This document shows, in pieces, positions 26,605-34,097 of a stretch of 64,000 nt of DNA. Each line of letters opens with the position of its first letter. The stretch's first letter is position 1. The notes under the pieces are model-generated. The model did not search any database. It saw only the letters and a list, made by a program, of their open reading frames with translations, and had not been told where the DNA came from. This DNA comes from Clostridia bacterium (GTDB taxonomy: Bacteria > Bacillota > Clostridia > Lachnospirales > Cellulosilyticaceae): positions 124,001-188,000 of the forward strand of contig JARBUI010000002.1 in the NCBI GenBank assembly GCA_029239755.1. Reading direction: 5' to 3'. Position numbers and translations under genes: made by a program.

Positions 26605-26955
26605 CTATTCTTCTCCTTTATTTACTAGCCCAAGCTGATACAATTTACCGCATGCAATATAAAGGGGGTCGTCTGTCGAAAGAATAATCATGTTCTTTTG
26701 ATAAGCCATCTTAATCATATCTTCTGTGGGCTCTTTTCCTCTTACGAATACTATTGCTTTAATATCTAACATTTCAGCTGTTCTAATAACCTGCGGATTA
26801 ACAAGCCCTGTAAGCAGCAGCACTTCTTCTTTTGCAAAAGCAAGTACATCACTCATAAGATCGCAGCCACATGCTGCATGTACTTCTCTATCAAGGCTTT
26901 CCTCTCCTGTCCATACATGTGCCTTTAATGCGCCCTTTATTTCTTTAATTTTCAT
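26605..26955 (-). CDS. DRTGG-domain protein (first copy)
   Basis: 116-residue stand-alone DRTGG domain: AACGCDLMSDVLAFAKEEV, LLLTGLVNPQVIRTAEMLD, IKAIVFVRGKEPTEDMIKMA, IILSTDDPLYIACGKLY. The order and secondary structure match the copy at 24499-24843, but the sequences have diverged strongly. It lies one base from the RsbW-like ATPase gene, so they are probably translated together. Ligand unknown; adenine nucleotides are possible from the behaviour of related domains. Confidence 0.78.
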   Translation of the reverse strand: MKIKEIKGALKAHVWTGEESLDREVHAACGCDLMSDVLAFAKEEVLLLTGLVNPQVIRTAEMLDIKAIVFVRGKEPTEDMIKMAYQKNMIILSTDDPLYIACGKLYQLGLVNKGEE

Positions 26956-26981
26956 GTTATCCTCCCATTTATATGATGTAT

Positions 26982-28115
26982 TTAATATTGTTGCGCTTCA
27001 TAATGTTTAATACCTGGCAAAAATACTTGAAATAAGCCCTCTAACAGGTTTGTCTCTATCTTAATCTCAGCTTTATCTCTAAATAATTGCTTAGCTTTAT
27101 CAAGTCCTATGCCAAAATGAAAATCATTTTCTTTCTGCCCGAAGATAAGTAATCTTGAATATAACCATGGATTAACTCTCGTTCTGTCCCCGCTTATTTC
27201 TCTATATTCATAACTTGTTGGGTTACATACCACTATTAATTCCTCTTCAATCCTTACTGTGGTATACTGGGAATTATTCCAATAATTCCTGTGTATAATG
27301 GCATTTGTAACCACCTCTATAAGTGCTTCAATTGGATAACTTGCTGGTATGATCTGCATTACAGCCGTTTCAAAGTGCTGCAGCATCTTAGAAATATTTC
27401 CTGTAAAAGCTATCCTATGACCATTATAATGAATTTCCAGCACAGCCTGCGGAATAAACTGTTGTGGATTCTTTCCAAAGAGCAATAATCCTCCATACGT
27501 AGGATAATAGGTGTTTTTTTCTAGGTCAGTTGAAATAATACCTAGAGTAGATAATATAAGTTTATCTTGTTTTTTATATATATCTAAATGACCAATATGC
27601 TGCTTAATGAGCTCAAAATCTAGCTCTTCAAGTGTTGCATTTCTGCAAGGCACATTTTCAAAACTAAGCATCCCGAACTGTTGAAGCATATTTGCTATTT
27701 CGTGTCTTGTCGCCTTATCTGTAGTTGATCCTCTGCGTACATAAAACGCACCCGTCTGAAGCATTTGATGAGGAACCTGCATACTTTTAAATATAGTTAA
27801 AATACCAATCTTTTTATTATCAATATCTTGAACTTCAAACATAACTGGAACAGGTGGTACACTTCTATTTGAAATAATTTGCTGAATCTTTTCTTCAGTA
27901 TTGTACGGTACCTCTTCGATACCTATCAAATTTCGTGTTTTGTCTTCTACCCCAAATAAAATATAACCTCTCCCCCCCGGTGTATTGGCTATTGCAATGA
28001 CATCCTTTACAAATTCCTTTTTGTCTGATTCTAATTCTAATGATAACTTGAGTTTAAAGTCTAACTTAAAACCTTCCTCATTCTTTAGAAGCTGTTTTAA
28101 TTTATTTATATTCAA
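26982..28115 (-). CDS. Schlafen AlbA_2-domain protein with GHKL-like C-terminal region
   Basis: Residues 1-130 form an AlbA_2 (Schlafen-type) nucleic-acid-binding domain: GFKLDFKLKLSLELESDKKE, IAIANTPGGRGYILFGVED, FYVRRGSTTDKATRHEI. Residues 180-300 resemble the HATPase-like region of such regulators (PIEALIEVVTNAIIHRNYW, then VVCNPTSYE). Start is TTG at 28113-28115 with AAGGAG seven bases ahead. It is the first gene of the group D operon and is likely a transcriptional or RNA-level regulator. No helicase or dedicated HTH motif is visible. Confidence 0.8.
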   Translation of the reverse strand: MNINKLKQLLKNEEGFKLDFKLKLSLELESDKKEFVKDVIAIANTPGGRGYILFGVEDKTRNLIGIEEVPYNTEEKIQQIISNRSVPPVPVMFEVQDIDNKKIGILTIFKSMQVPHQMLQTGAFYVRRGSTTDKATRHEIANMLQQFGMLSFENVPCRNATLEELDFELIKQHIGHLDIYKKQDKLILSTLGIISTDLEKNTYYPTYGGLLLFGKNPQQFIPQAVLEIHYNGHRIAFTGNISKMLQHFETAVMQIIPASYPIEALIEVVTNAIIHRNYWNNSQYTTVRIEEELIVVCNPTSYEYREISGDRTRVNPWLYSRLLIFGQKENDFHFGIGLDKAKQLFRDKAEIKIETNLLEGLFQVFLPGIKHYEAQQY

Positions 28116-28161
28116 TGATTAACTCCTTCCCCAATCTATCAATTAAAGAACTTTATAAATC

Positions 28162-28191
28162 ATTTTATCATGAAAAATATTAATAATACAA
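28162..28191 (-). promoter_or_regulatory. Promoter for the AlbA/DRTGG/group D operon
   Basis: Minus strand TTGTAT (28186-28191), 18 bases, TAAAAT (28162-28167), about 47 bases before the TTG start. It is back to back with the promoter of the plus-strand DUF4397 gene. Confidence 0.5.
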
Positions 28192-28284
28192 TATAGTTAT
28201 AAGATATATCTCTATACTAATAAACGCCTTACACTTTTCATCGATATTGCAAGCTTTATTTTACACATTTACCATTCATTTACA

Positions 28285-28290
28285 TATAAT
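28285..28290 (+). promoter_or_regulatory. -10 element of the DUF4397 gene promoter
   Basis: TATAAT on the plus strand, 33 bases before the start codon; the best -35 match is TTTACA at 28260-28265, 19 bases upstream, so the -35 is weak. An AAGGAGG ribosome site follows at 28308-28314. Confidence 0.5.
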
Positions 28291-28322
28291 GTAATAAAGT
28301 AATTCTCAAGGAGGATATATGC

Positions 28323-28952
28323 ATGTTTAAGCACAAAATGCCCTCTAAGTCCTATTTAAGATTTTTTCATGCACTCCCAATTCAATATAGTATTGATATC
28401 TATATAGACGATAAATTAACATTTTGCGATAGACTCTATGAAGATTTTACAGACTATATTGCATTACTGCCAGGTGAACATACCATCCATATAACCCGAA
28501 CTAATAACCCTATTATTATTTTTAGCACAACTTGGGACATCTCAGATCAAATCATATACACAGGAATCATTGCTCCAAAAACTAAAGAAGGTATAGGCAT
28601 AGAAATTTATAAGATGGAAGATGTTACAAGGCCTATTCCTTCAAATAACTTTCTTATTAGATTTGGGCACTTTAGTATGAATACTTCTTCTATAGATGTT
28701 TTCTTATCAAATGACATGGCCACATTTAAAAGAGTTAGCTGCAGCGAGTTGACTAATTATACATCTTTAAAACCTGGAATTTATACGTTACAAATAATTG
28801 ACAGCAAAACAGGTAAGCGTTTGCTAACTGCTCCTAATATCCGTCTAAAACCAATTAGATTTTATTCTATCTATATGATAGGTACAGGGTTAAAAGAATT
28901 TCCTCTTTTATCTGTCATTTCTCTCGATGGTAATTCATACCTAAAAATATGA
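28323..28952 (+). CDS. DUF4397-domain protein (two repeats)
   Basis: The only plus-strand gene here. Two DUF4397 units are visible: LRFFHALPIQYSIDIYIDDK with DYIALLPGEHTIHI (residues 11-60), and IRFGHFSMNTSSIDVFLSND with NYTSLKPGIYTLQI (residues 110-160). No signal peptide or membrane segment is seen, whereas many DUF4397 proteins are extracytoplasmic; a non-classical route or cytoplasmic or spore-associated location is possible. 209 aa, function unknown. It ends at a terminator shared with the convergent flavin reductase gene. Confidence 0.82.
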   Translation: MFKHKMPSKSYLRFFHALPIQYSIDIYIDDKLTFCDRLYEDFTDYIALLPGEHTIHITRTNNPIIIFSTTWDISDQIIYTGIIAPKTKEGIGIEIYKMEDVTRPIPSNNFLIRFGHFSMNTSSIDVFLSNDMATFKRVSCSELTNYTSLKPGIYTLQIIDSKTGKRLLTAPNIRLKPIRFYSIYMIGTGLKEFPLLSVISLDGNSYLKI

Positions 28953-28956
28953 AAAT

Positions 28957-28999
28957 AAGACCAACAAATTTTTTACTTTTTGTTGGTCTTATTTTTTTT
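28957..28999. terminator. Bidirectional terminator between DUF4397 and flavin reductase genes
   Basis: Perfect 12-base arms AAGACCAACAAA (28957-28968) and complement (28979-28990), 10-base loop, then ATTTTTTTT in the plus direction and ATTTTC in the minus direction. The stop codon of the flavin reductase gene lies in the loop, so the plus-strand T-run and one arm are also coding sequence. Confidence 0.85.
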
Positions 29000-29566
29000 C
29001 TTCTTCTTTTTCTTTTTTACAGAATAACCAAATGTCCCTATTTCCTCTCCTAATGTCAAATAACTGCCATGTGAATAAGCTATTAACTCTGTTTTATTAA
29101 GATGGAACTTACCTTTACTATCAATATACTGCTCGTCTACATAAACATTTAAGATATCTGCAATAAACATATGATGGGACCCTAATTCTTTTACTTCTTT
29201 GACCTTACATTCAATACTTACTGGGCTTTCACCAATCATGGGACATAATGTTTCATTTTCATAGGATGGTGTAAGTTCCATATCTTCAAATTTATTCGTA
29301 TCTTTACCTGATCTTACCCCACAATAGTCAGTTGCTCTTGCAAGTGCTTTAGTTGTAAGATTGATGACAAAATATCCTTTTTCTTTAATCATCTTATAAG
29401 AGTGTCTAGTAGGCCTCAGTGAAATATAGGTCATCGGTGGATTCGTACATATTGTACCTGTCCACGCAACAGTAATAATATTTGCTTCTTTCTCATCACC
29501 ACAGCTTACCATAACAGCCGGCAGAGGGTAAATCATATTCCCTGCTTTCCACTTTTGTTTTTTCAT
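28973..29566 (-). CDS. Flavin reductase family (FMN-binding) protein with poly-lysine tail
   Basis: FMN-binding split-barrel flavoprotein: PLPAVMVSCGDEKEANIITV, AWTGTICTNPPMTYISLRP, KGYFVINL, and SHHMFIADI. It probably reduces flavin with NAD(P)H or handles an FMN-linked electron transfer; partner unknown. The last 14 residues (eight Lys, then NKTNKK) are not a family feature: they are encoded by the antisense of the T-run and stem of the opposing terminator, so the tail looks like a by-product of gene overlap. 22 bases after the CPBP protease gene. Confidence 0.88.
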   Translation of the reverse strand: MKKQKWKAGNMIYPLPAVMVSCGDEKEANIITVAWTGTICTNPPMTYISLRPTRHSYKMIKEKGYFVINLTTKALARATDYCGVRSGKDTNKFEDMELTPSYENETLCPMIGESPVSIECKVKEVKELGSHHMFIADILNVYVDEQYIDSKGKFHLNKTELIAYSHGSYLTLGEEIGTFGYSVKKKKKKKKNKTNKK

Positions 29567-29587
29567 TTATTTTCTCCATCAATCAGA

Positions 29588-30262
29588 TCATGTTAATGTT
29601 AAAGTTCCAATTACAAATCCTATTAAATTAATTGTCATATGCACAATCGTACTGCTTTGTAAATTCTTCTCTTTTTCCTTAATCATCCCTAATCCTATTC
29701 CTAAAAGAACAGCATAAACTTTTTGCAGACTCATCGGATGGATAATTCCAAATAAAAAACCTTGCAGCACAATAGCAGTCTTCACTTTAAACCCTATTTT
29801 TAATAGGTTTTGGATTTGTCCCCTAAAAATAAATTCTTCCAATACAGGGGCAAAGATAACTATGACAAAAAATCTAAACAAAACTTCTTTGTTCGTAAAT
29901 AAAGCTTGTACCTCTGTACTATACTTCGGGAAAAATATACTTAGCAGCATATTCATACTGCTTGATACTATCCATAATCCTATACCATAAAAAATATAAG
30001 TAGGGATACGCCTATTTTTAAACTTGCTATAGAAGGCTAAACTATTATATCGTTTGAAAGCATTCCAAATTAAAACACCCCCTATACATACTAACTGTAC
30101 AAGTGCATTAATTTTATACATATGATTGCTATAATAGGCAATGAATGATGCTGAATTCATCCCTAATAGCAACTTTAGAATACTTATTATTAATAATTGA
30201 CACCCTAGAAACCATAACAAAACCAAAAAAGCATATACACTACATTCTAATTTCTTATACAT
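29588..30262 (-). CDS. CPBP-family intramembrane glutamic protease
   Basis: Membrane protein with about six hydrophobic segments and the CPBP (Abi/Rce1-like) motifs EEFIFRGQ (Glu pair and Arg) and FLFGIIHP (catalytic-site His). 224 aa. Bacterial members are often linked to immunity to self-made bacteriocins or to protein processing, but no peptide gene is seen next to it. It follows pnp after a terminator and shares a transcript with the flavin reductase gene. Confidence 0.85.
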   Translation of the reverse strand: MYKKLECSVYAFLVLLWFLGCQLLIISILKLLLGMNSASFIAYYSNHMYKINALVQLVCIGGVLIWNAFKRYNSLAFYSKFKNRRIPTYIFYGIGLWIVSSSMNMLLSIFFPKYSTEVQALFTNKEVLFRFFVIVIFAPVLEEFIFRGQIQNLLKIGFKVKTAIVLQGFLFGIIHPMSLQKVYAVLLGIGLGMIKEKEKNLQSSTIVHMTINLIGFVIGTLTLT

Positions 30263-30284
30263 GATGTTCCCTCTTACATTTATA

Positions 30285-30324
30285 CTAAAAGACAGAGGGT
30301 ATCTATAATTAAATTATAGATACC
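30285..30324 (-). terminator. Terminator-like hairpin after pnp
   Basis: Perfect 12-base arms GGTATCTATAAT (30298-30309) and complement (30313-30324), 3-base loop, followed on the minus strand by CTCTGTCTTTT, a poor T-run. It begins 12 bases after the pnp stop; partial read-through to the CPBP gene is possible. Confidence 0.6.
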
Positions 30325-30335
30325 TCATTAAAGTA

Positions 30336-32459
30336 CTACTCTTCTTCACTTACTTTCTCTGGTTTCTTAAGAAGTGCTTTTCGTGACAAGTTAATTCTGC
30401 CTTGTTTATCTATTTCTATTACTTTTACTTCTATTTCATCTCCAATTGCAACTGCATCTTCAACTTTAGCAACTCTTTCATGTGAGAACTGGGAAATGTG
30501 TACCAGTCCCTCTTTTCCTGGTACAAGTTCAACAAAAGCACCAAAATTCATAAGTTTAACAACTTTTCCGGTAAACACTTGTCCTTCTTCAATAGGTTTA
30601 GCAATACCTTCTATCATTTTAATAGCTTTATTAGCTTTCTCTGCATCATTGCCACAGATAAATACTCTTCCATCATCTTCAATATCTATTTTTACACCTG
30701 TCTCATCAATAATTTTATTAATGACCTTTCCTTTTGGCCCAATGACTTCACTAATCTTCTCTGGATCAATTAAAATTTGAGTAATAACAGGGGCATAAGG
30801 CGATAACTCACGGCGAGGTTCACTGATAGCCTTCAGCATAACCTCATCTAGTATATAAAATCGCGCTTTCTTTGTTTGGTCCAGGGCTCCTTTAATAATT
30901 TCAGGTGTAAGCCCTTGTATTTTCATATCCATTTGTATAGCTGTTATTCCTTTGTGTGTTCCACCTACCTTAAAGTCCATATCTCCAAAAAAGTCTTCGA
31001 GACCTTGAATATCAGTAAGCAGTACAAAATCATCATCAGTTTCTCCGGTTACAAGGCCAACGGATATCCCTGCAACAGGTGCTTTAATTGGTACTCCTGC
31101 TGCCATAAGTGCTAAGGTAGAACCACATATACTTGCTTGAGAAGTAGATCCATTTGAACTAAGGACTTCTGATACAAGTCTAATAGCATATGGGAATTCT
31201 TGTTCTGAAGGCAGCACTGGAAGCAGTGCTCTTTCCGCAAGTGCACCATGCCCAATTTCTCTTCTTCCTGGCGCTCTAGGAGACCTAGCCTCTCCAACTG
31301 AATAAGGAGGGAAATTATAATGATGCATATATCTTTTAGATACTTCAAGTTCATCTAATCCATCTAAAACCTGCATATCCGATAGTGACCCAAGAGTTGT
31401 TACCGTAAGAACTTGAGTTTGTCCACGTGTAAATAATCCTGTACCATGAGCTCTTGGAAGTAAATCTACTTCAGCCGCAAGATGTCTAATTTCTTCTAAA
31501 GTACGGCCGTCAGGACGTTTTGACTCTTTTAATATCATTCTTCTTACTGTTTTCTTTTCAAAAGTATAAAATGCATCTTCTAAGTAAGTAAGGTGCTCTT
31601 CTTTACCTTGTTCAGTAAGTTTTTGTATGACTTCATTTTTTAGCTCTTTTAATTGTGCTTCTCTTACTTGTTTATTATCAGTAAATACTGCTGTTTCCAT
31701 TTTAGCATCACTAATAATTGCTATGATATCTGAATAAATATCTTCTGGCACTCCAAATTTTTTATAATCTTCATTTTTTTTCTTGCCGCAATCATCTTTA
31801 ATGCTTTGAATAAAAGCAACGATTTCTTGATTAACTTCATGCCCTTTCATAATTGCATCAAACATGATATTATCTTCTATTTCATCTGCTCCAGCTTCGA
31901 TCATCATAACCTTTTCACTTGTAGAAGAAACAGTAAGCTGCAGTTTTGAATTTGGTCTTTGTTCATTATTAGGATTTATAATAAATTCTCCATCTAAATA
32001 ACCAACTTGTACTGATCCTACCGGTCCCTTAAAAGGAATGTCTGAAATATCTACTACTAATGAAGCTGCTATCATAGCAGTTACTTCTGGACTGCATTCA
32101 GGATCAACTGATAAAACTGTCGTTGTAATGACAACATCATTTCTATAATCTTTTGGGAATAATGGACGCATTGGTCTGTCTATTACTCTGGATGTAAGAA
32201 TAGCTCTTTCTGATGGTCTGCTTTCTCTCTTAATAAACCCTCCTGGTATCTTACCAATAGCATAGAATTTTTCTTCATAATTCACACTTAAAGGAAAGAA
32301 GTCAATCCCTTCTTTGGGTTCTTCACTTGCTACAACAGTAGCCAAAATAACTGTATCTCCATAACTAACCATAGCTGAGGCATTTGCAAGTTCAGCTACT
32401 TTACCTATTTCTACTGAAAGCTTTCTTCCAGCCAACATTGTTGAATAATTTTTTACCAT
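30336..32459 (-). CDS. pnp: Polyribonucleotide nucleotidyltransferase
   Basis: 3'-5' phosphorolytic RNA-degrading enzyme, a trimer in the cytoplasm. Two RNase PH domains (first from residue 10; second with RPDGRTLEEIRHLAAEVDLL), linker helical domain, KH domain with IGPKGKVINKIIDETG, and an S1 domain (GKVVKLMNFGAFVEL, GLVHISQ). 707 aa, complete. The leader contains a long hairpin suggesting self-regulation. It follows rpsO after a terminator, the usual order. Confidence 0.97.
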   Translation of the reverse strand: MVKNYSTMLAGRKLSVEIGKVAELANASAMVSYGDTVILATVVASEEPKEGIDFFPLSVNYEEKFYAIGKIPGGFIKRESRPSERAILTSRVIDRPMRPLFPKDYRNDVVITTTVLSVDPECSPEVTAMIAASLVVDISDIPFKGPVGSVQVGYLDGEFIINPNNEQRPNSKLQLTVSSTSEKVMMIEAGADEIEDNIMFDAIMKGHEVNQEIVAFIQSIKDDCGKKKNEDYKKFGVPEDIYSDIIAIISDAKMETAVFTDNKQVREAQLKELKNEVIQKLTEQGKEEHLTYLEDAFYTFEKKTVRRMILKESKRPDGRTLEEIRHLAAEVDLLPRAHGTGLFTRGQTQVLTVTTLGSLSDMQVLDGLDELEVSKRYMHHYNFPPYSVGEARSPRAPGRREIGHGALAERALLPVLPSEQEFPYAIRLVSEVLSSNGSTSQASICGSTLALMAAGVPIKAPVAGISVGLVTGETDDDFVLLTDIQGLEDFFGDMDFKVGGTHKGITAIQMDMKIQGLTPEIIKGALDQTKKARFYILDEVMLKAISEPRRELSPYAPVITQILIDPEKISEVIGPKGKVINKIIDETGVKIDIEDDGRVFICGNDAEKANKAIKMIEGIAKPIEEGQVFTGKVVKLMNFGAFVELVPGKEGLVHISQFSHERVAKVEDAVAIGDEIEVKVIEIDKQGRINLSRKALLKKPEKVSEEE

Positions 32460-32492
32460 CTCTATTTTCCTCTCTCAATGAAATAATTTTTA

Positions 32493-32574
32493 GAAGAGAA
32501 ACTTTGTTGCGCAATCTTATAGCACTCTTAATCCTAAGAATGTTATGACATTGCACAAAAACATTATTTCTCTC
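32493..32574 (-). promoter_or_regulatory. Long hairpin in the pnp leader
   Basis: Almost the whole segment folds on itself: on the minus strand GAGAGAAA pairs with TTTCTCTTC, TTTGTGCAAT with ATTGCGCAACAAA, and CATAACATTCTTA with TAAGAGTGCTATAAG around a GGAT loop. It lies about 34 bases upstream of the pnp start. Similar leaders in other bacteria are cut by RNase III and used for pnp autoregulation; that role here is inference. Confidence 0.65.
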
Positions 32575-32593
32575 CTACGTATTAAGTGATTTG

Positions 32594-32621
32594 AAAAAAG
32601 GGCGGAATACTCCACCCCTTT
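32594..32621 (-). terminator. Rho-independent terminator after rpsO
   Basis: Minus strand AAGGGGTGGA, loop GTAT, TCCGCCCTT then TTTTTTC. It begins 4 bases after the rpsO stop and separates it from the pnp leader. Confidence 0.82.
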
Positions 32622-32624
32622 AAA

Positions 32625-32888
32625 TTATTTTCTAATTCCAAGTTCAGCAATGATTGCACGATATCTTTCAATATCTGTTTTGATAAGATAATCTAAAAGA
32701 CCTCTTCTTTTACCTACCATCATTAATAATCCACGACGTGAATGGTGATCTTTTTTGTGCATACGTAAATGGTCTGTTAAATGATTGATTCTTTCTGTTA
32801 ATAAAGCAATTTGTACTTCTGGAGAACCAGTATCATTAGCAGCTCTGCCGTATTTTACCATTAATTCTTGTTTGCGTTCTTTTGTCAT
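32625..32888 (-). CDS. rpsO: 30S ribosomal protein S15
   Basis: Primary 16S rRNA-binding protein of the small subunit platform. 87 residues; [45 protein letters not shown] is diagnostic. AAAGGAGG ribosome site. Own promoter and structured leader. Confidence 0.98.
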   Translation of the reverse strand: MTKERKQELMVKYGRAANDTGSPEVQIALLTERINHLTDHLRMHKKDHHSRRGLLMMVGKRRGLLDYLIKTDIERYRAIIAELGIRK

Positions 32889-32910
32889 ATGATGACCTCC
32901 TTTAATTTAA

Positions 32911-32970
32911 GTAACACCTATCACTAAGATATGGCCGGAGTTTCCGATATCTGAGTAATGGCATACAACA
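32911..32970 (-). promoter_or_regulatory. Structured rpsO leader (possible S15 autoregulatory site)
   Basis: Arms ATCACTAAGATAT (32920-32932) and ATATCTGAGTAAT (32947-32959) pair with two mismatches and enclose a second small stem CGGA/TCCG. S15 binds its own leader in several bacterial groups. The position, between promoter and ribosome site, fits; I cannot match it to a specific described motif by eye. Confidence 0.5.
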
Positions 32971-32976
32971 CCTAAC

Positions 32977-33006
32977 AGTATAGCATATATTCAATATTCT
33001 TGTAAA
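32977..33006 (-). promoter_or_regulatory. Promoter for rpsO
   Basis: Minus strand TTTACA (33001-33006), 18 bases, TATACT (32977-32982). Confidence 0.6.
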
Positions 33007-33015
33007 CTATTTCTC

Positions 33016-33936
33016 TTAAGATTTAAAAAACATTTGTACTTGCTGTTTATCTTTTTGTATTTGTTCTGCGAGCAAGGTTACATTACTAAACTTCTTCTCA
33101 GCTCTAATATAACTATAAAAATAAACCCTAACTTCTTCCCCATATAATTCTTCGTCAAAACCAAATATATGCGTCTCTATCATTTTATGGGAACCATTTA
33201 CAGTAGGATTATATCCTATATTAGTCATTCCCAAATACTCTCTATTATATACCTGAATCTTTGTAGCATATACACCCTTAGGCGGATAGATTCTATCAGA
33301 TTCAGCTTTAATATTAACTGTAGGAAAGCCTATTGTTCTGCCTAACATTTTCCCTCGTACAACTGTCCCAATAATTGAATAGGTATGTCCCAATAACCTA
33401 TTTGCTGTTTCTAGCTCTCCTTCGGTTATGAGGTCCCTAATAGCTGAGCTAGATACAATTTTACCGTCTATTTTTACTGCATCTACTACACATACTTGAA
33501 CATCATATTTTTGTCCTAGCTCATATAAATACTTTTGATTGCCTTCTTTCCCTCTGCCAAAGTAATAGTTGCTGCCTATTATAATGACTTTTGCCTTTAA
33601 TTTAGAAATTAAGATATCTACAAAAAATCTTTCTGCTGATATAGATGCAAATTCTCTTGTAAATGGATATTCAATAAGCGTATCAATCTGCAAAGTCTTA
33701 ATGGTTTCTTCCTTATCTCTTCTTGACATTAATAAAGACTTCGGAGACCCTCCAATTACCCAACTTGGATGAGGATAGAAAGAAAAAACGACTATTTGAA
33801 GCCTATTTTCCTTGGCTTTTTCTCTTGCAAGTTCAAATAATTTCTGATGGCCTATGTGTACTCCGTCAAAGTTTCCCAGAACAACTATACTGTTCTCTTT
33901 TTGCTCTATATCTGTTGTTCCATAAATATATTGCAT
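33016..33936 (-). CDS. ribF: Bifunctional riboflavin kinase / FAD synthetase
   Basis: Makes FMN from riboflavin and FAD from FMN. N-terminal adenylyltransferase domain with GNFDGVHIGHQKLF, SSSAIRDLI; C-terminal kinase domain with RGKMLGRTIGFPTVNI and GVYATKI. 306 aa, complete. Supplies flavins for HydB and the flavin reductase family protein among others. It follows truB after a terminator, so it probably has its own promoter in 33937-34060, where I see a small GGAC/GTCC hairpin followed by TTTT and only weak promoter matches. Confidence 0.96.
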   Translation of the reverse strand: MQYIYGTTDIEQKENSIVVLGNFDGVHIGHQKLFELAREKAKENRLQIVVFSFYPHPSWVIGGSPKSLLMSRRDKEETIKTLQIDTLIEYPFTREFASISAERFFVDILISKLKAKVIIIGSNYYFGRGKEGNQKYLYELGQKYDVQVCVVDAVKIDGKIVSSSAIRDLITEGELETANRLLGHTYSIIGTVVRGKMLGRTIGFPTVNIKAESDRIYPPKGVYATKIQVYNREYLGMTNIGYNPTVNGSHKMIETHIFGFDEELYGEEVRVYFYSYIRAEKKFSNVTLLAEQIQKDKQQVQMFFKS

Positions 33937-34059
33937 CTCAGCACCTCTTAGTACTAATTTGTTGTAATTTTATAATAACCCCAAAAGGACCATAATGTCC
34001 ATAGGTGTTTTACTTATCTATGCTATGATAATAATGTAAAAAGTTCATATCTATTCAAA

Positions 34060-34092
34060 CAAAAAGCTCCTTATTTTATGATTAAAGGAGCT
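34060..34092 (-). terminator. Rho-independent terminator after truB
   Basis: Minus strand AGCTCCTT, 12-base loop, AAGGAGCT, then TTTTTG. It begins 6 bases after the truB stop. Confidence 0.8.
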
Positions 34093-34097
34093 CCTCT

